A DNA stretch of 64,000 bases from Lota lota (GCA_026745465.1 JACYXH010000479.1:5898011-5962010); one strand, 5' to 3'. Shown: positions 1 to 12,478, counted from the first letter of the stretch. The notes: generated from the sequence alone by a model not told the origin. Numbers and translations are program-made.

Positions 1-7
1 ACAGGAG
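1..7 (+). CDS. ipo11: possible last bases of the preceding ipo11 exon
   Basis: The window opens with ACAGGAG followed at once by GTGAGA, a good 5' splice site. The next exon (3086) begins with one base that completes a codon, so the exon before it must end two bases into a codon. Reading these bases as (n)AC AGG AG fits that phase and would give an Arg just before the Tyr-Lys of the next exon. No other candidate for the preceding exon (human segment near VYNAVGLAAYELF, recalled from memory) was seen in 8-3085. Seven bases are too few for certainty. Confidence 0.35.
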
Positions 8-895
8 GTGAGAGGTTAGCATTACCTGTCAGTGAACCAGCAGCTCTTCATAGCTCATGATTAGCTCTCTGTGGAGGGACTTTTTGTAGCTGGACCGGTA
101 GACATCTGGCTTTCCTGGGTTTCATCCTAGATCCTTGTGGAAGGGAATGCATAGCGTGATATGGCAGTCTGGCTCCTGATCCTTTCGGATATCATCAGTA
201 GAACCAAGACAGGAGCTGCAGTGTTAGAGTGGCGTTCCAAGCTTATGTTTAATTCCGAGTGTATCCATCTCGTATGAGGTTATCGTTAGGAGGGCCATAG
301 GTATGTCTGCCCCTGAAAAAACATTTGTTTTGTTCATTTCTACTTGAGCCCTCTGAATGATTGCCTGTCTTTATTGTTGTGCATTGCAGCCAATGTTTAA
401 ATATTAATGCCCACATCTTTCCCCATTATGTAAGCCTGGCATGTATTTATGAGCCACATATTCTGAAGAATTGCCTTCTCTGTGGATATATGTCACTTTC
501 ATGTGCTCTCTTGAGTGTTCCAATGACATTTTCTGGGCCCGTGTGAGGAGAAATGCACAGCGCCACTTAACACTAGCATCCATTCCAACACACTCCCATC
601 GGTTTTTCACACTTCTACTTCTTCCATGCCCATTGCCAAACAGACTCTTCCACCTTGAGTCAAAACACTAGGGCATTAAACTAGATAGAGACGGAGACGA
701 ATAACCTTTTACATGTTGTATTATCCTACAGATTGATTCTTGCAGGAGGTACTTGATGACGCCTGGGAACAGTCTCTATATGTACTGTCTTATGGCGCAT
801 GTTTTGCCATGGTAATTCACTAGAATTACCACTGAACAAAAACGTACTCTAGCTAGCCTTTCCTCATATTTATTTGAATGCGTATGTATGTATAC

Positions 896-959
<64 letters not shown>

Positions 960-3085
960 TTTAAATTAATTTTTTACTGTGAAATGTAATATTGATGGTC
1001 TATTTTCACCTAGCTTGAGGTTTAATGAAGCAACACATGTGATTGTTACTTTAATTCATTCATAATTTTTCGAATCACATTTACACAGTGCTTTTTCAAT
1101 GAAAAGTTCCTGAATAATTCTGCCACAGTAACCAACTTTGTAAGGCTTATGCTGTTCCTGTATCTACATAACTTTTGTTTGTTGTGTGCTTGTGTATCAA
1201 GTAGAAAACTGATTAACTGTGAAATTGAACAAATATCAACTGGTGCATATAATTTATACACGCTCTACATGTTTAGCATTCTGGGGGAGGTATTATACAA
1301 CTCCTACCCACAAGCAGGGCCCTAGTGTAGTGGCCCCTGCCCTCAAGAGGAACAATAGTCTTTGGTCGTTGACAGAGATACGCTACATTACGTTATGTAC
1401 TATTCAGCTTTTGTGGTAGTTTGGTTGCCGGAAATTTAGGACAGAAAAAAGAGACAGATAATGATTATACCGCAACAGTCTCTATAGATGTCTGAGTCCT
1501 TGCACATGACTTACAACAAAATAAAAGTGCATGTAGAATACGCTATTAACAATCCATTTACAAATAAGATTTGATTTCTATTTAATTTGGATGTCATTGA
1601 GACATTCCATGCCTTTCCCCATACCGTTCTTTCGAAATGGAAGTGCGATCGTATCTAGGCCTGCATCATGTATCCAGACAAAAGAAAAGCAGTGCTATAA
1701 ACCCCGGCATGTCTAGGGCTATACAGCTTGTCCTGATAAGCATATTTGTCCACTAAGGTAGAAAATGGTGATAACCTGTCATGGGCAACAGCTGTGCTTT
1801 GTTTATAAGCCAAAAATCATGAAAGGTTCCTGCTTAGTAGAGTGCTTTGGAAGTTTGCCTACAACCATTGCCCACTGGCACTAAAAAGCTCATTGGCACT
1901 ACTGTGCCCATATTTCAGACCTGGAACCATAGGCCAGTCTATTGCACCCATTAAGACTTTGCAGTACGCCATATTGGTTTGTCCACCTTCATTTGCTTTT
2001 GAAAGTTATGTGGCTCTGGCTTGTTCACTGCTAATCTGTGTTTGAGTACATGAGTTCATTAGTACCAACGTGTTTTTAAGGAAATTAGGTTCTTTGTCCA
2101 AGAGGCATTTCACATGAAATGGCAAAGAGTGATTGCCATTCTGGATATGTCGGTGCTTGGCTTTTTTTGATGTAGGTTAATGTACAATCTTGTTGGCACT
2201 CTCACGTATAAACTGCTGGGAAGACTTTCACAAGCGTAAAGGGTAACCGTTTAATCTATAGAGTGTCCGACAACATCACAGTACAACCCATGCTTTTACG
2301 TTTTATTAAATTCGGACAGTAACACATGCACGAACGCACGCACACAGTTGTTTTCCTGTTACTAACATCAGAATATTGGCGCGTAAACATGCTGAGTGAT
2401 GTTTCCTCTATTTTTGCTTGAATTTATCAAGTCCCTCATCCACCACCCACTTACCCATTCCCACTCTTCAAAGTCAATTATTGCACATTTAAATGTGAAT
2501 CTCTGCTTCTTTGGGGGACTCTAATCGCTGGCGAACACAGAGTTTAAGATTGGTTTTAATGTTGTGGAGTGGCGTCCGTATGCAAGTGGGATACATCAAT
2601 GCGGTTTGCTCTCTTTTAGATTCTAAATTGTGCTGCAATCTCCAGCCGACACCCGTTGTGATGAATGGGAAGATGGAGTGCAGCAAGGAATGAATGCGCA
2701 TATTTCCATGTGTTAAAGTAAAATACTAATCCAAACTCTGTCATTTTTGCTGGTTACTTTCTGTAGACGTGATTGGAGCATCAGCTGTCTCATTTGTCTA
2801 CATTTAGATAAGGGTGTAGACTAGGAGGATATGTCTTTGTAATGTCTTCTCTGCCACCAGAACTAACTGATGACCTTCACTGTGTTCTCACCTTGCTCTT
2901 TTCTCACTTATCTACATTTACCACTCATTCTCCTCTGTTCATGTTCTCTCCTTCCTGTAAATTCTTTCTTGTGTTCTCGTCCGTTGCTCTTCATCCATTA
3001 CTCTTTTTTTTCTTTTCTATTCTTTTTTGTCACATTTATTACGCTCTTATTCACACGTCTACTTCCTTCCACCTGTCTTCCACAG
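8..3085 (+). other. ipo11: ipo11 intron (at least 3.08 kb), no gene seen
   Basis: This AT-rich intronic sequence ends in a pyrimidine-rich tract (about 2935-3080) and the acceptor TTCCACAG at 3085. It contains a (TA)n microsatellite at 896-958. No exon, transposon coding region or RNA gene was recognised in it. Confidence 0.7.
896..958. repeat. (TA)n microsatellite
   Basis: About 31 near-perfect TA units, flanked by the related string GTATGTATGTATAC. Length polymorphism is likely. Confidence 0.95.
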
Positions 3086-3212
3086 GTACAAGCTGATCCG
3101 GAGAAGGGTCATCTGGCTCATAGGCCAGTGGATATCTGTGAAATTTAAATCCGACCTTCGACCTCTACTCTACGAGGTCATACTAAGCCTCATGCAAGAC
3201 CCCGACCTGGTG
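3086..3212 (+). CDS. ipo11: importin-11 exon 1 of window (about residues 490-531)
   Basis: This exon encodes part of importin-11, a HEAT-repeat karyopherin-beta that binds RanGTP and carries cargo through the nuclear pore (known cargoes of the family member include UBE2E3 and RPL12). After the one base that completes a split codon, it gives 42 residues starting YKLIRRRVIWLIGQWISVKF and ending in DPDLV. This closely matches the human protein as I recall it. The acceptor is TTCCACAG and the donor GTAAGT, ending on a complete codon (phase 0). The following exon opens with the matching Val-Arg-Ile-Glu. Shorter ATG-initiated frames here are only internal methionines or shadows. Confidence 0.96.
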
Positions 3213-6200
3213 GTAAGTTAGACACATATACTGTATTCACACAACTAAACGACATCCTCCGCGCTTAATCCCTCATTTATGTTTTTAGTCATTTATGGCA
3301 TATGGTCTATTGCAAAACATCTAAATTGTAACTCCCCCCACCCAAACAAACACATTATGACTTCAGACATCCAACACTTGATGGTCGCTTAGGTTGACCA
3401 TTAAACAAAAAATAAATACCATTAATGATTCATGCATGTTTAGCTAGCAGTGTTTGAATCAGACGACCCAATTAAATCTTAACCAGAACATCAATCATTT
3501 ACTGCTCCCAGGTATTCTGCGTGAGCTATGACCGAATAGGTGTACTATATAGATACTTCTTGGACTTTTGATGATTAAACGGAGATGGCTTATCGGTCTT
3601 GCCTGATCACTTATCATGTAGGCCATTTCCCTATAGAAGATGTATCTTCTGTACTTCAGTAAAAGTGGTAAATGGGAAAGTCAGGATGATTGATTATTCC
3701 CTCTACATTACTTTTATGTCATGCAAATCATGTACACTTCTTCAATGGAATATAGCTTTTGGCAAATGTTTAAAAAAAGAGAGGGGTATACGTATGTCCA
3801 TTTCGCAAAACTTTTCTTTTAATGGCATAACCTGGGTATTAATAGGAGAAAATACACACTGCCCGAGACCATAACTTCCATTACCTGGAGTCACAGATCA
3901 AAGATGTCACTCACCTAGTAAAACATGTCGCTGTACTAGGTCCCCATACGGTCCATGTTTATCACAGCACGTCTTCCTTTCCAGCACTTTTTGTTGTTGC
4001 ATTTTTTTCCCTTTTTGACAGAATCTTTTTTTCAGCTCTCCTGTTGAATAACATGTTTGCCTCTTTTTTTTTCTTTCTTTGGGGTGGGTTTTGACATCCT
4101 CAGTGGGAGGAGAGGCTGTCTACTTGAAAGTTGTGTTAACTCGTCCCTCCCAGTATCACGCTGTGATTCCACCCAGCCAGCTTTGCCCCACTTTACCCTC
4201 TTCCCCTCATCTTCAGTCACCTTCTGTTTCCACAACACGCTCCGCTGGAGTGAGAACTGTGCTCGGAGGCTTTTAAGGCAGATTTATTTATTTCCGGCGA
4301 AAAACGTTGGAATGGCTATAGAGGACATAACTAGGGCTGCAATCAACCCAAAACAATCTTGGTAGGCTGAAATTTGACCAACTCTATGACCAATTGATGG
4401 GTCGATGGGGGATAAAAATAAATACAAATCTTCAAGTTATCTCTAGGTTACCTTAACCGGCCACAATGCCCTCTACTCTACCTGGTGGCCTAAATATCAC
4501 GTGAGTGCTGTTTGTAGGAAGTCAGTGGGTTTCAGATCCACTCCGACTCGGTTACGGCAGAGCTTCAGTGTATAGCGGGTCACACCAGACGAGCCACGGA
4601 GCACCGCACCGTGTTTAATATAATGGGTCCCAATGGGTGACGCTGCGATGCGTGTCATGGTGCCAAGTCTGATACGTTCATCTTCCAAGCCTATTGGGCG
4701 TTAAACACGAAAGATGACGGAGAATCGCAAACAACATGAAAAAATAAAAAAGTGTAGACTGGCCACTGTAGAAATACTTATTGAAATCCCCTTCTGAATG
4801 CTTTATCCACTAGCTCGAAAGTTTTCTTCAGTAAAATATTTCCGTAACGAAACACGAAAGAAAGCGAAACTCCGCCGCTTGCAGTTTCTGGTTTCCGGTT
4901 TGCTAGCCGATGTAATACAACTTTTACAAATATTTTCAATGTTAAATCAAAAGCCGTCTACCCTCTATAAAAGTGATTTTAATGGATCAGTTGAGGAGAA
5001 AGTAAACATATCAAAATTATGTTTAAAATGAGTGGAATGCTGATGAGCAGAATTAATTTATGATTTCTAACGAACTACGTCATGTTTATCCAGAGGTGAA
5101 GCACGCAGCGTGACTATTTAATGTCAGTTTGAACTTTGTCATCATCGGACAGCGGGTGAAAAAACTAAATGGCCTGCACTTAATGCAAAGTGTATGCACT
5201 CTCATCAGCATAGAAAACAACTCTCTCATTATTCCACATCAGCTCGGCCCAAGGAAACTGGTGCTCAGCCCTCGACTACATCAAAGCACTTTCCTTTCCA
5301 CGTTTGTCCAGAGGCGGTCGTGAACAAAGCCCTTTACAGCTTGAGGGATGGAGGTGTGAGGGAAAGGCTCTGGTTAATGGAGAGAAACCGAGGGACTACT
5401 ATTGGCTTGATATAGAAACAGTAGCACAAGGCTTGGGTTTATACATTTGAGAGAAATAAATCGTTCCATATATATTATTATATTATTTATTTTTTACAGT
5501 GCTACACATTAGTTGTTTACTTTTAACAGTTCACCAGAAGATGAACATGACTTTGGAAAATAGTTTATTGTGCTGTTATTCATTGTTTGTGTTTGATCAT
5601 GGTGTTTTTTAAAATACTTAAAGCCACCGCACTCTTGCCCCTATGTTGCAACATGTCATGCAGCATACGACCGTACACTGTATAATTGATGATGGATTTG
5701 ATACAAAGTGTTTATGTTGCTGTTGTTTACTGTTTCCATTTGTTTCAATACACATGGACATAAACCCTGTTATTACACACACACACGGACACACAAACCA
5801 ACACACACAGGGGTTTTGACAAATTACATTAAATCAATTATTATTTTTGTGATTCTATAAGACTAGATTGCAAGTTCTGTTTACTCTTTTCCAATAACTT
5901 TCCCCCTTACATTGTGACCCTAATTATTTTGGATAAAGGGCAATTTTTATTGTTTCATTGTTAAATATCATGTGTAAAAGCATACTGTCTTAACCTATAA
6001 ACCCCAATTCCCTCTATGGGGAATGTTTTAGCTGCTAAGGAAAACAATCCGCGTCAATGTAAATAATACATGAAGGTAAATAAAATGTGTAATCGGTGCA
6101 GATTTAAAACAAAATGTGTTGCCCCCCAGCAAGAGCAAGCCAAAACAAGTTTGGCCTGGTCGTGTTTTGAATGAGAAATGCTTCTTGTAACACACCGGGG

Positions 6201-6528
6201 CTCGTTCGTAGAGTTACCCTTGTTAATCCCAATAGCTAGAATATAATAAAGAAAACTTTCCAAACCCATTCATTTACTTCATTTGCATTTAAGCCTTTTT
6301 ATAAATGTAACCCTGGATAACACTAGTAGCGTGGCATTAGGCATGCATATGCAATTATACTACTGGTATATACTTTGAACCTTTTAGTATGTGGTGCTCA
6401 AAAAATATTTTCCAAGGTATTATAATTATAAATATGATTGTTGTTGTTTTTGTTTGCTGTATTCTATGTATGAAGGTTGTACATTTATTATACATTTAAT
6501 ATTCCTCCTTTTTGTTATGCTTTCACAG
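3213..6528 (+). other. ipo11: ipo11 intron 1 of window (3.3 kb)
   Basis: A GT-AG intron from GTAAGT to TTTCACAG. It is AT-rich. Around 4332 the string TAGGGCTGCAATCAACC resembles a hAT terminal repeat, but no partner was found. No coding sequence was recognised. Confidence 0.8.
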
Positions 6529-6562
6529 GTGCGGATCGAGACTGCCACTACTTTGAAGCTTA
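6529..6562 (+). CDS. ipo11: importin-11 exon 2 of window (34 nt, before an AT-AC intron)
   Basis: A very short exon giving VRIETATTLKL plus the first base of a Thr codon. The acceptor TTTCACAG precedes it. No GT donor follows. Instead the exon is followed directly by ATATCCTTT, the minor-spliceosome 5' splice site. With the next exon it makes exactly 25 codons, matching the human stretch from VRIETATT to the residue before YLE. The split codon A|CA restores the conserved Thr of TVDDFEF. Confidence 0.95.
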
Positions 6563-6732
6563 ATATCCTTTGCAAATATAATACATCAATTACCCATTAA
6601 CAGTTTTTTTCTGATGTAAAAATCGTAATTCCCTTCACCAAACGCATAGGGATAAACATTTCACTTTAAATATCTTGCCGAGCTCTCTAAATGGAATTCA
6701 AATCCACTTTCTTTCCCTTAACACTTCATCAC
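6563..6732 (+). other. ipo11: U12-type AT-AC intron of ipo11 (170 nt)
   Basis: The intron starts ATATCCTTT, the U12-dependent AT-AC 5' splice-site consensus. It ends in CATCAC. The sequence TCCCTTAAC at 6714-6722 differs by one base from the U12 branch-site consensus TTCCTTAAC, and its branch adenosine lies about 11-12 nt from the 3' splice site, inside the expected range. There is no usable GT donor at the exon boundary. Only this AT-AC removal gives the conserved TVDDFEFRT reading. Removal is therefore expected to need the minor spliceosome (U11, U12, U4atac, U6atac). Its usual inefficiency could make this a slow step in ipo11 mRNA maturation, which is inference. Confidence 0.95.
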
Positions 6733-6773
6733 CAGTCGATGATTTTGAATTCAGGACTGAGCAATTTCTTCCA
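6733..6773 (+). CDS. ipo11: importin-11 exon 3 of window (41 nt, after an AT-AC intron)
   Basis: This exon gives the last two bases of a Thr codon and then VDDFEFRTEQFLP, continuing the HEAT-repeat region. Its 3' splice site is AC rather than AG. The exon ends at CCA before the donor GTGAGT, on a complete codon. Its short length and lack of a Met hide it from simple open-frame searches. Confidence 0.95.
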
Positions 6774-6907
6774 GTGAGTATATTCACACAGTTCAATAGA
6801 GAGTAAACTAATAGAAAAAAGGATGAGGAGTGTGTCTGTCCAACGAGCCCCAAACATGAAATGTGTTCCCTCACCTGCTCCCCCTGTCTTCCCCCATCTC
6901 TCCGCAG
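6774..6907 (+). other. ipo11: short ipo11 intron (134 nt, GT-AG)
   Basis: Runs from GTGAGT to CTCCGCAG with a pyrimidine-rich 3' half. It is one of the shortest introns in the window and lies next to the AT-AC intron. Confidence 0.93.
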
Positions 6908-7024
6908 TACTTGGAGTCAATCTTTGGGCTGCTCTTCCAGTTGCTGCAGCAGGTGACGGAGTGCGACACAAAGATGCAGGTGTTGCATGTCATCTCCTGC
7001 GTCATTGAGAGGGTCCACATCCAG
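6908..7024 (+). CDS. ipo11: importin-11 exon 4 of window (about residues 557-595)
   Basis: Thirty-nine complete codons, from YLESIFGLLFQLLQQVTECD to VIERVHIQ. The sequence is nearly collinear with human YLETMFTLLFQLLQQVTECD as recalled. It forms amphipathic helices of the HEAT solenoid. The acceptor is CTCCGCAG and the donor GTAGGT, phase 0 at both ends. Confidence 0.96.
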
Positions 7025-8240
7025 GTAGGTTTTAAAAATGGAACGAATCCAAATGGGGATTGTCACCGAGGGGGGTGGGTCATAGGGAACTTGGAACTCA
7101 GCTTGCTTATTATCAGTTTACGGACCTCATACTGCTTAAGACCAGAGCTAAGCTACATATTCTTCGAGGACACATATTGACGTTGGGAAATATTTATTAC
7201 TTTGTGATTACGAAATAAATATAATTAGTTAAGAAATTGCGTGAATAAGTCGTTCATCTCCCTGAGGGTGGGGGTGGGGAGGGGGGGGGGGCGGTGTGTC
7301 CAACCACTCAATGGTGTCCAACCACTACGTCAGGCACAATTCCACCAACATAAAACAAGTAATTATACAGACACTGAACTGGCACAGTTTTTATTTATTT
7401 TGTGCTCCTTCAGAAAACATCAAGGGTTGGGAAAAAGCCATCCCACTTTTTGCATGAATTCTTTTGTCAGCCTCTACAATAGTTTTGTCCGCCTGCCTGG
7501 GCTTTGTTTTATTTATTTTGGCTTCTGCCCAGTAACTTGCTCTGATCACCTTAACTGCCATCCCTTAAATTTGACCTTCTTCTTGACCCCCTCTGGCTCT
7601 TTTACGTTGTTTTTATAGGTTTCTCAAATTATCCCCAGACTTAAATCTGTCACAGAAAATGGCTTTCATCCTCAAAAACTGTCAGTTTAGTTAGCTATCC
7701 TCTTGTCACTAGCAACCGGCTAAACTTCCAGAAGTCAAATTAATATTTCATCTGTCAAGAGATTTTTGCCCTCCCTGCAACACGCACACTAGAGATAAAA
7801 AGACAGCAGCAGTAGAGAAAGCTCAAGTGATAAAGCCATGGTAGGAACATGAGAGCAAAACAAACATGACTGCACACAACAGGGTTTTAGCCCTTCTTGA
7901 TGGGGTTGTTGCGCTCTGTTAGATATTGTGAAGAACTGTTTTTCACTATGCACCATCACATTTGGGTATAGCCTTGTTATTTGGTTTTCCGCTATGTCAT
8001 TGTAATTAAACAAGCTGTGCAAAATGTTGTGGCTTGAATACGGCTTTGACAGTACTAGTTAGAAATTACTGTAGCAGACGACCCTTTAAATGTTATTTCT
8101 GAATAGTTGTGTTGGTTGATAATAGGTCATAATGGCCTGATTAATCTACATTCATGCTACTACATAAGTGGGATAGTTTTGTGTTGTAAAACGGTGCTCT
8201 GCAACAAAAAGATTACTTTATTACTCATATTTATTATTCG

Positions 8241-8303
<63 letters not shown>

Positions 8304-8967
8304 GTGTGTGTAACTGATTTCCAATAAATCCATATGGTTATTTTTGTTAATTGTCTCTAATTTGGGATGTTAACAACTATGACAATAAATGATTTACAAA
8401 TGTAATTTAACTGAGCTGAATTATGATAAATGAATTGCTATCATGGTGATTACACAGTATATTCCAATAATATATGTCCTCTGGTAAGTTTGAACGTCTT
8501 TTGAGAAGAACTGAGCTAATTAAATATTAACAGTAGTCGTTTTGCTGCATATTAACATATTTTGAATGGGCAATAGCAGCTGCTGTAATCAATCAAAAGA
8601 GGGCTTAAGTAATAAATATGCTCACAGCGCATCAGGGAAAATATTTTCTTACATATTTACAGGCCCCCTAATTTACCACCATGTGTGATGATGATTAGCC
8701 ATTACTGGCCATTAAAAAAATCGACCCTCTAGTGACATCACAGTTGAGAATGACCACCATGATTAATGATGGATAGATCAGCAACAACATCAACATCACA
8801 CCTGCTGTTAAAATATGGGCTCTTTAACATTCCCTCAGCCTTGTGTGGATGCTGCAAATATTCGGACATATGCACACTGGTCCTTGGCTGCAATAAGTAG
8901 TTTGCTTGGTGAGACGCTTTTGTGTGAATGTGTGTGAATTCTATGTGTGATATTTTCTCTGGATTAG
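7025..8967 (+). other. ipo11: ipo11 intron (1.9 kb)
   Basis: A GT-AG intron holding a G-rich run near 7267-7291 and a (TA)n microsatellite at 8240-8312. No gene or transposon coding region was seen. Confidence 0.85.
8240..8312. repeat. (TA)n microsatellite with TATG interruptions
   Basis: Alternating TA/TG dinucleotides, mostly TA, inside an ipo11 intron. Confidence 0.93.
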
Positions 8968-9081
8968 ATCCGGCCGTATGTAGGCTGTCTGGTGCAATAC
9001 CTGCCTCTGCTTTGGAAGCAGTCTGAGGATCATAACATGCTGCGCTGTGCCATTCTTACCACTCTCATCCACCTTGTCCAG
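8968..9081 (+). CDS. ipo11: importin-11 exon 5 of window (about residues 596-633)
   Basis: Thirty-eight complete codons, from IRPYVGCLVQYLPLLWKQSE to TTLIHLVQ. They are almost identical to the human segment as recalled. The acceptor is GGATTAG and the donor GTAGGG, phase 0. A (CA)n microsatellite starts within six bases of the donor. Confidence 0.96.
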
Positions 9082-9087
9082 GTAGGG

Positions 9088-9103
9088 ACACACACACATA
9101 CAT

Positions 9104-9155
<52 letters not shown>
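9088..9155. repeat. (CA)n microsatellite abutting a splice donor
   Basis: CA-rich repeat with CATA interruptions, starting about six bases after the exon 5 donor. Confidence 0.93.
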
Positions 9156-9157
<2 letters not shown>

Positions 9158-9730
9158 AGTCAACTCAGGTACATCGTCAGAATGTAATATGTGTGTGTGA
9201 TGACATGGTTGTTTCTCTATAGTTGGAACATGGTGGTCAAAGAAGTGTTTTCTGATGTTGCCCTTTTATAACCAGAAAATGCATCTGTTTCTGTGGTTCT
9301 GTGGGGATGGTGGGTTTGGGAATTGTTTTTGGGTGAGTGGGAAGGAAGATACAGAGAGTGTATAAACACAAGCCCCATAAACACATTGCCAGTGCCTTAT
9401 TCACAGTGCCCTGCATGTAAATGAATATGCGTTCAGGCAAGTGATGGAAATATTTTTCTGAAAGTGCAACACAATTGATGTGATATGTACGAAGTCGAAG
9501 GATTCTTTGTACGTTTTTTGTATTTTAAGACTTCAAAATGGAAAGTGATGAAAATAGTCTGGCGAGCATGTAACAAAGGGCTAAAATAAAAAAATTAAAC
9601 CGAATACAATTTCACTTAATGTACACAATTTGGGTATTTCTCGCCAATACACCCGAGTAGATGGCGTTGGCTCTGGGCATGGAGGACAAATGGAGTAATT
9701 GAAGAGACAATTGTTCATGTTTGGTTGTAT

Positions 9731-10242
9731 TTAAAGGTACACTATGTAACATTGACACAAAGTGTTAAAAATGGGTACTGTACTGAGAGAGATGTCTCCG
9801 CCCACCCCCTCCTCCCCAAAGTTAAAGCTCACATGGGTTGCCAGGTTGATGATGGCGAAAGAACACGAGCACAAAATTATATTTTAAGACAATCGCAAAT
9901 AATATTTTGACAATGACTAGTGCTACACTAAGTTGATCAGCTAATGTATACGTTTGCAATTCATTTATTGTTTGCAAATTATAAACCAGCTTATGTAGCA
10001 TCCATCCTGATTTACCCATGTTTTAACACGGCCAGGTCATGGAGTTTTTTTCAAAATTCAGGACCAGGCTTTTAGGTCGGGTAACATCTAGTACATTCTC
10101 AGTTGAAGGAGAACATACTGGATGTAGCATGGTTGCCGGAGCAGCAAGTATTTTGACTTGGGATGTAGCCTTTATCTCTGATGACTTATCACTGCCATTT
10201 TATGATTAAGTACAGTACATTAGTTACATACAGCTCTTTTAA
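9731..10242. mobile_element. candidate non-autonomous DNA transposon (MITE), about 510 bp
   Basis: The left end TTAAAGGTACACTATGTAAC is matched in inverted orientation by GTTACATACAGCTCTTTTAA at the right end, about 15 of 20 positions. The TTAAAGGTACACTATGTAAC string is of a type I associate with abundant short repeats in teleost genomes. No transposase is encoded. Superfamily is uncertain because the target duplication is short or decayed. Confidence 0.45.
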
Positions 10243-12436
10243 TTTCCTGTGAGGTTGAACACTACTCTATTTTCCAAATAGAGTGGACAAATCATCTATT
10301 GTATAAACTCTGTGATAACTGTTATCTCCAGGCACACTTAATTTAAGTAGCAGGTGGCCACTCTATTTTTTTCTGGCGTGAATTGTGTTTTTATAGGCAT
10401 AGTGTGTTGCTGCCAAGAACAGGCTCCAAATTGTCTCCCAGAATTAACTTGTATCCAAATTGGCCAGGGTTCTGTGCCATCAAATGACCCTTCTCCCCTC
10501 ACACCGTAACCCATCACAATTGGGTACCGTTGCGGTCATGAAAACTTGAAGCCATTCCCTGGCTTTCTGTCTGCCTTTTCTGTTCTTACTTACTAGCTTG
10601 TTAACCAAAAGATGATTAAATAAATCAAAATAAATCATCATGTCTACCATTTTTTCTCTTTGGTTGGATTGCCGCAACCACCAGAATAGTTATAATTGAC
10701 TATAATTTAAGAGGAAAACAAAACAAATAGCATGCCACTCATTGCAGCATTATTGCTGCTCCTAGGATAAAGCAATTTATAATTTAGTTTCAGTAGATGC
10801 TCACCTGTCAGAATTACTAACAGGCTATTTTAAAACCAACACAATAGTCCTGGTTGAGTTCAGATGTGGCAGCAGCATCACAAACTGTTGCTAGTCAGTC
10901 AGTAAATGCAATTAAGACATATCAGGCTAGGAAAACTCAGCAACTACATAAAACGACTGCATCAAGGTATAACTGACAAATAGAAAGGCAAGGGTAGCAT
11001 CTCTTTGGCAAATAACAAAACAATGAAAATAGAATTAGCAAAGCCCAGTTATTTGCATAATTATCACTCAGATGTTCCACTGAACAAAAACAAGACCGAA
11101 ATACCCCCAGGCAGGAGCTCCACTCCTCTCGACAGCACTGAGCCGATCCCCATCCTCAGTGCCCGCATGTGGGCAGCTGCTGCTGGTTCACTCCACAGCC
11201 AGCAAACGCAGAACCCAGCAGTGCCAACTCCTGAGACCCAAGTCACAAGCCATTTGTCTGAACTGAATGCATGTCAATGCAATGTCTTTAGTGCCAAGTC
11301 TCAAGACAGTTTAAAGTGTAGTAATAAAAAGGTGTTCAAATATTTGAAGTATAGGTAGGTGGGGGAAATATCCCTTCCCAAACAACCCCTGTTTTTTTCC
11401 TACTTGATGGACACTGGTCACTATGCCATATAACTACATTCTACTGTAGGATACTTGCACAATATAAATACAATTGCACAGGATAATTTGTTTATGTATA
11501 AGAATGAATAAATAGCCTATACAACCTGAGAAACTGTTCAGAGCAGCTTGGATGTTGTAAGTGGTGGGTTACGGTGACAAAGACAACAGTGTTGCGTTAT
11601 GCTAATGTTGAAATAGTCTAACTGCCGTTGGAACGAAGAACCATCGGAAGCTCTCCTTGTTACCCTGTGGGTTTAGAAGTCTGTTGCTGAAAGAGCTGCT
11701 TAACGCCCCCGCAGTCTCAAGTAGGGGTTGAGAGGGGTTGTCCACGATTGACGTCAGCCTGGCTAACATCCTCCTCTCACCCACCTTCTCAATGGAATCT
11801 AGAGGGCAGTTCATGACAGAGCTAGCCCTCTAACCAGTTCATGTGTATATTTATTGTCTCTTTTTGATGAGAAACAATGTGTTAAGCAGTATTTCATTTG
11901 TATAATTAAGGAAAGTTAATTGCTTATTACCTTATTTCATTGCATGTATTTAGAATATATTTAAACAATGTCCGCAAACCTTTTGGCAAAGTTACCAAAA
12001 TGAGTTAGTTATTTATTGTAATTGGAAAGTATCTACTGAAAAATATTATTGACCGGATAACAGCTTTCGCAATTACATGCAGATTTGTTTTAACAAATTG
12101 CAGCCTATACATAATTGCGGTCATTAATCTTGCAGGTTTAGTAGAAATGTGATTTATTGTTAATCGAATTTGCTTAAAGCAGTTTATTTTCCAAAATGAT
12201 TTGTTAAAGCAGGTAAGAAATAAGTTGGCACACTTTCGTGCTAGATATTCCTCTGAGAAAATGTATCTGCCATTTTTTATTTATACACGTTTCTATTTTT
12301 TTTGGAAGATAATGTGACTTTGTATTGCTACTGTGTAGTGTTACAATTATTTTTGCATTAATGTATAAACCTTGTGCCTGCCTCTTTCCAATGAACTACT
12401 TTTTAAATATGTCTACTATTTATTTCTTTTCCTCTA

Positions 12437-12438
<2 letters not shown>

Positions 12439-12474
<36 letters not shown>
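12439..12474. repeat. (CA)n microsatellite
   Basis: Perfect CA repeat of about 18 units. Confidence 0.95.

Positions 12475-12478
<4 letters not shown>

Noticed and set aside
745-831. Possible exon after TTCTTGCAG reading EVLDDAWEQSLYVL
   Set aside because: The residues do not match importin-11 at the expected position and no donor follows in frame before a stop. Probably chance.
4332-5430. hAT-like start TAGGGCTGCAATCAACC
   Set aside because: No matching inverted right end or 8-bp duplication was found within about 1.2 kb, so no element can be bounded.
11005-11358. 117-codon open frame
   Set aside because: No domain, no splice context and ordinary composition. Lies inside an ipo11 intron and is best read as chance.
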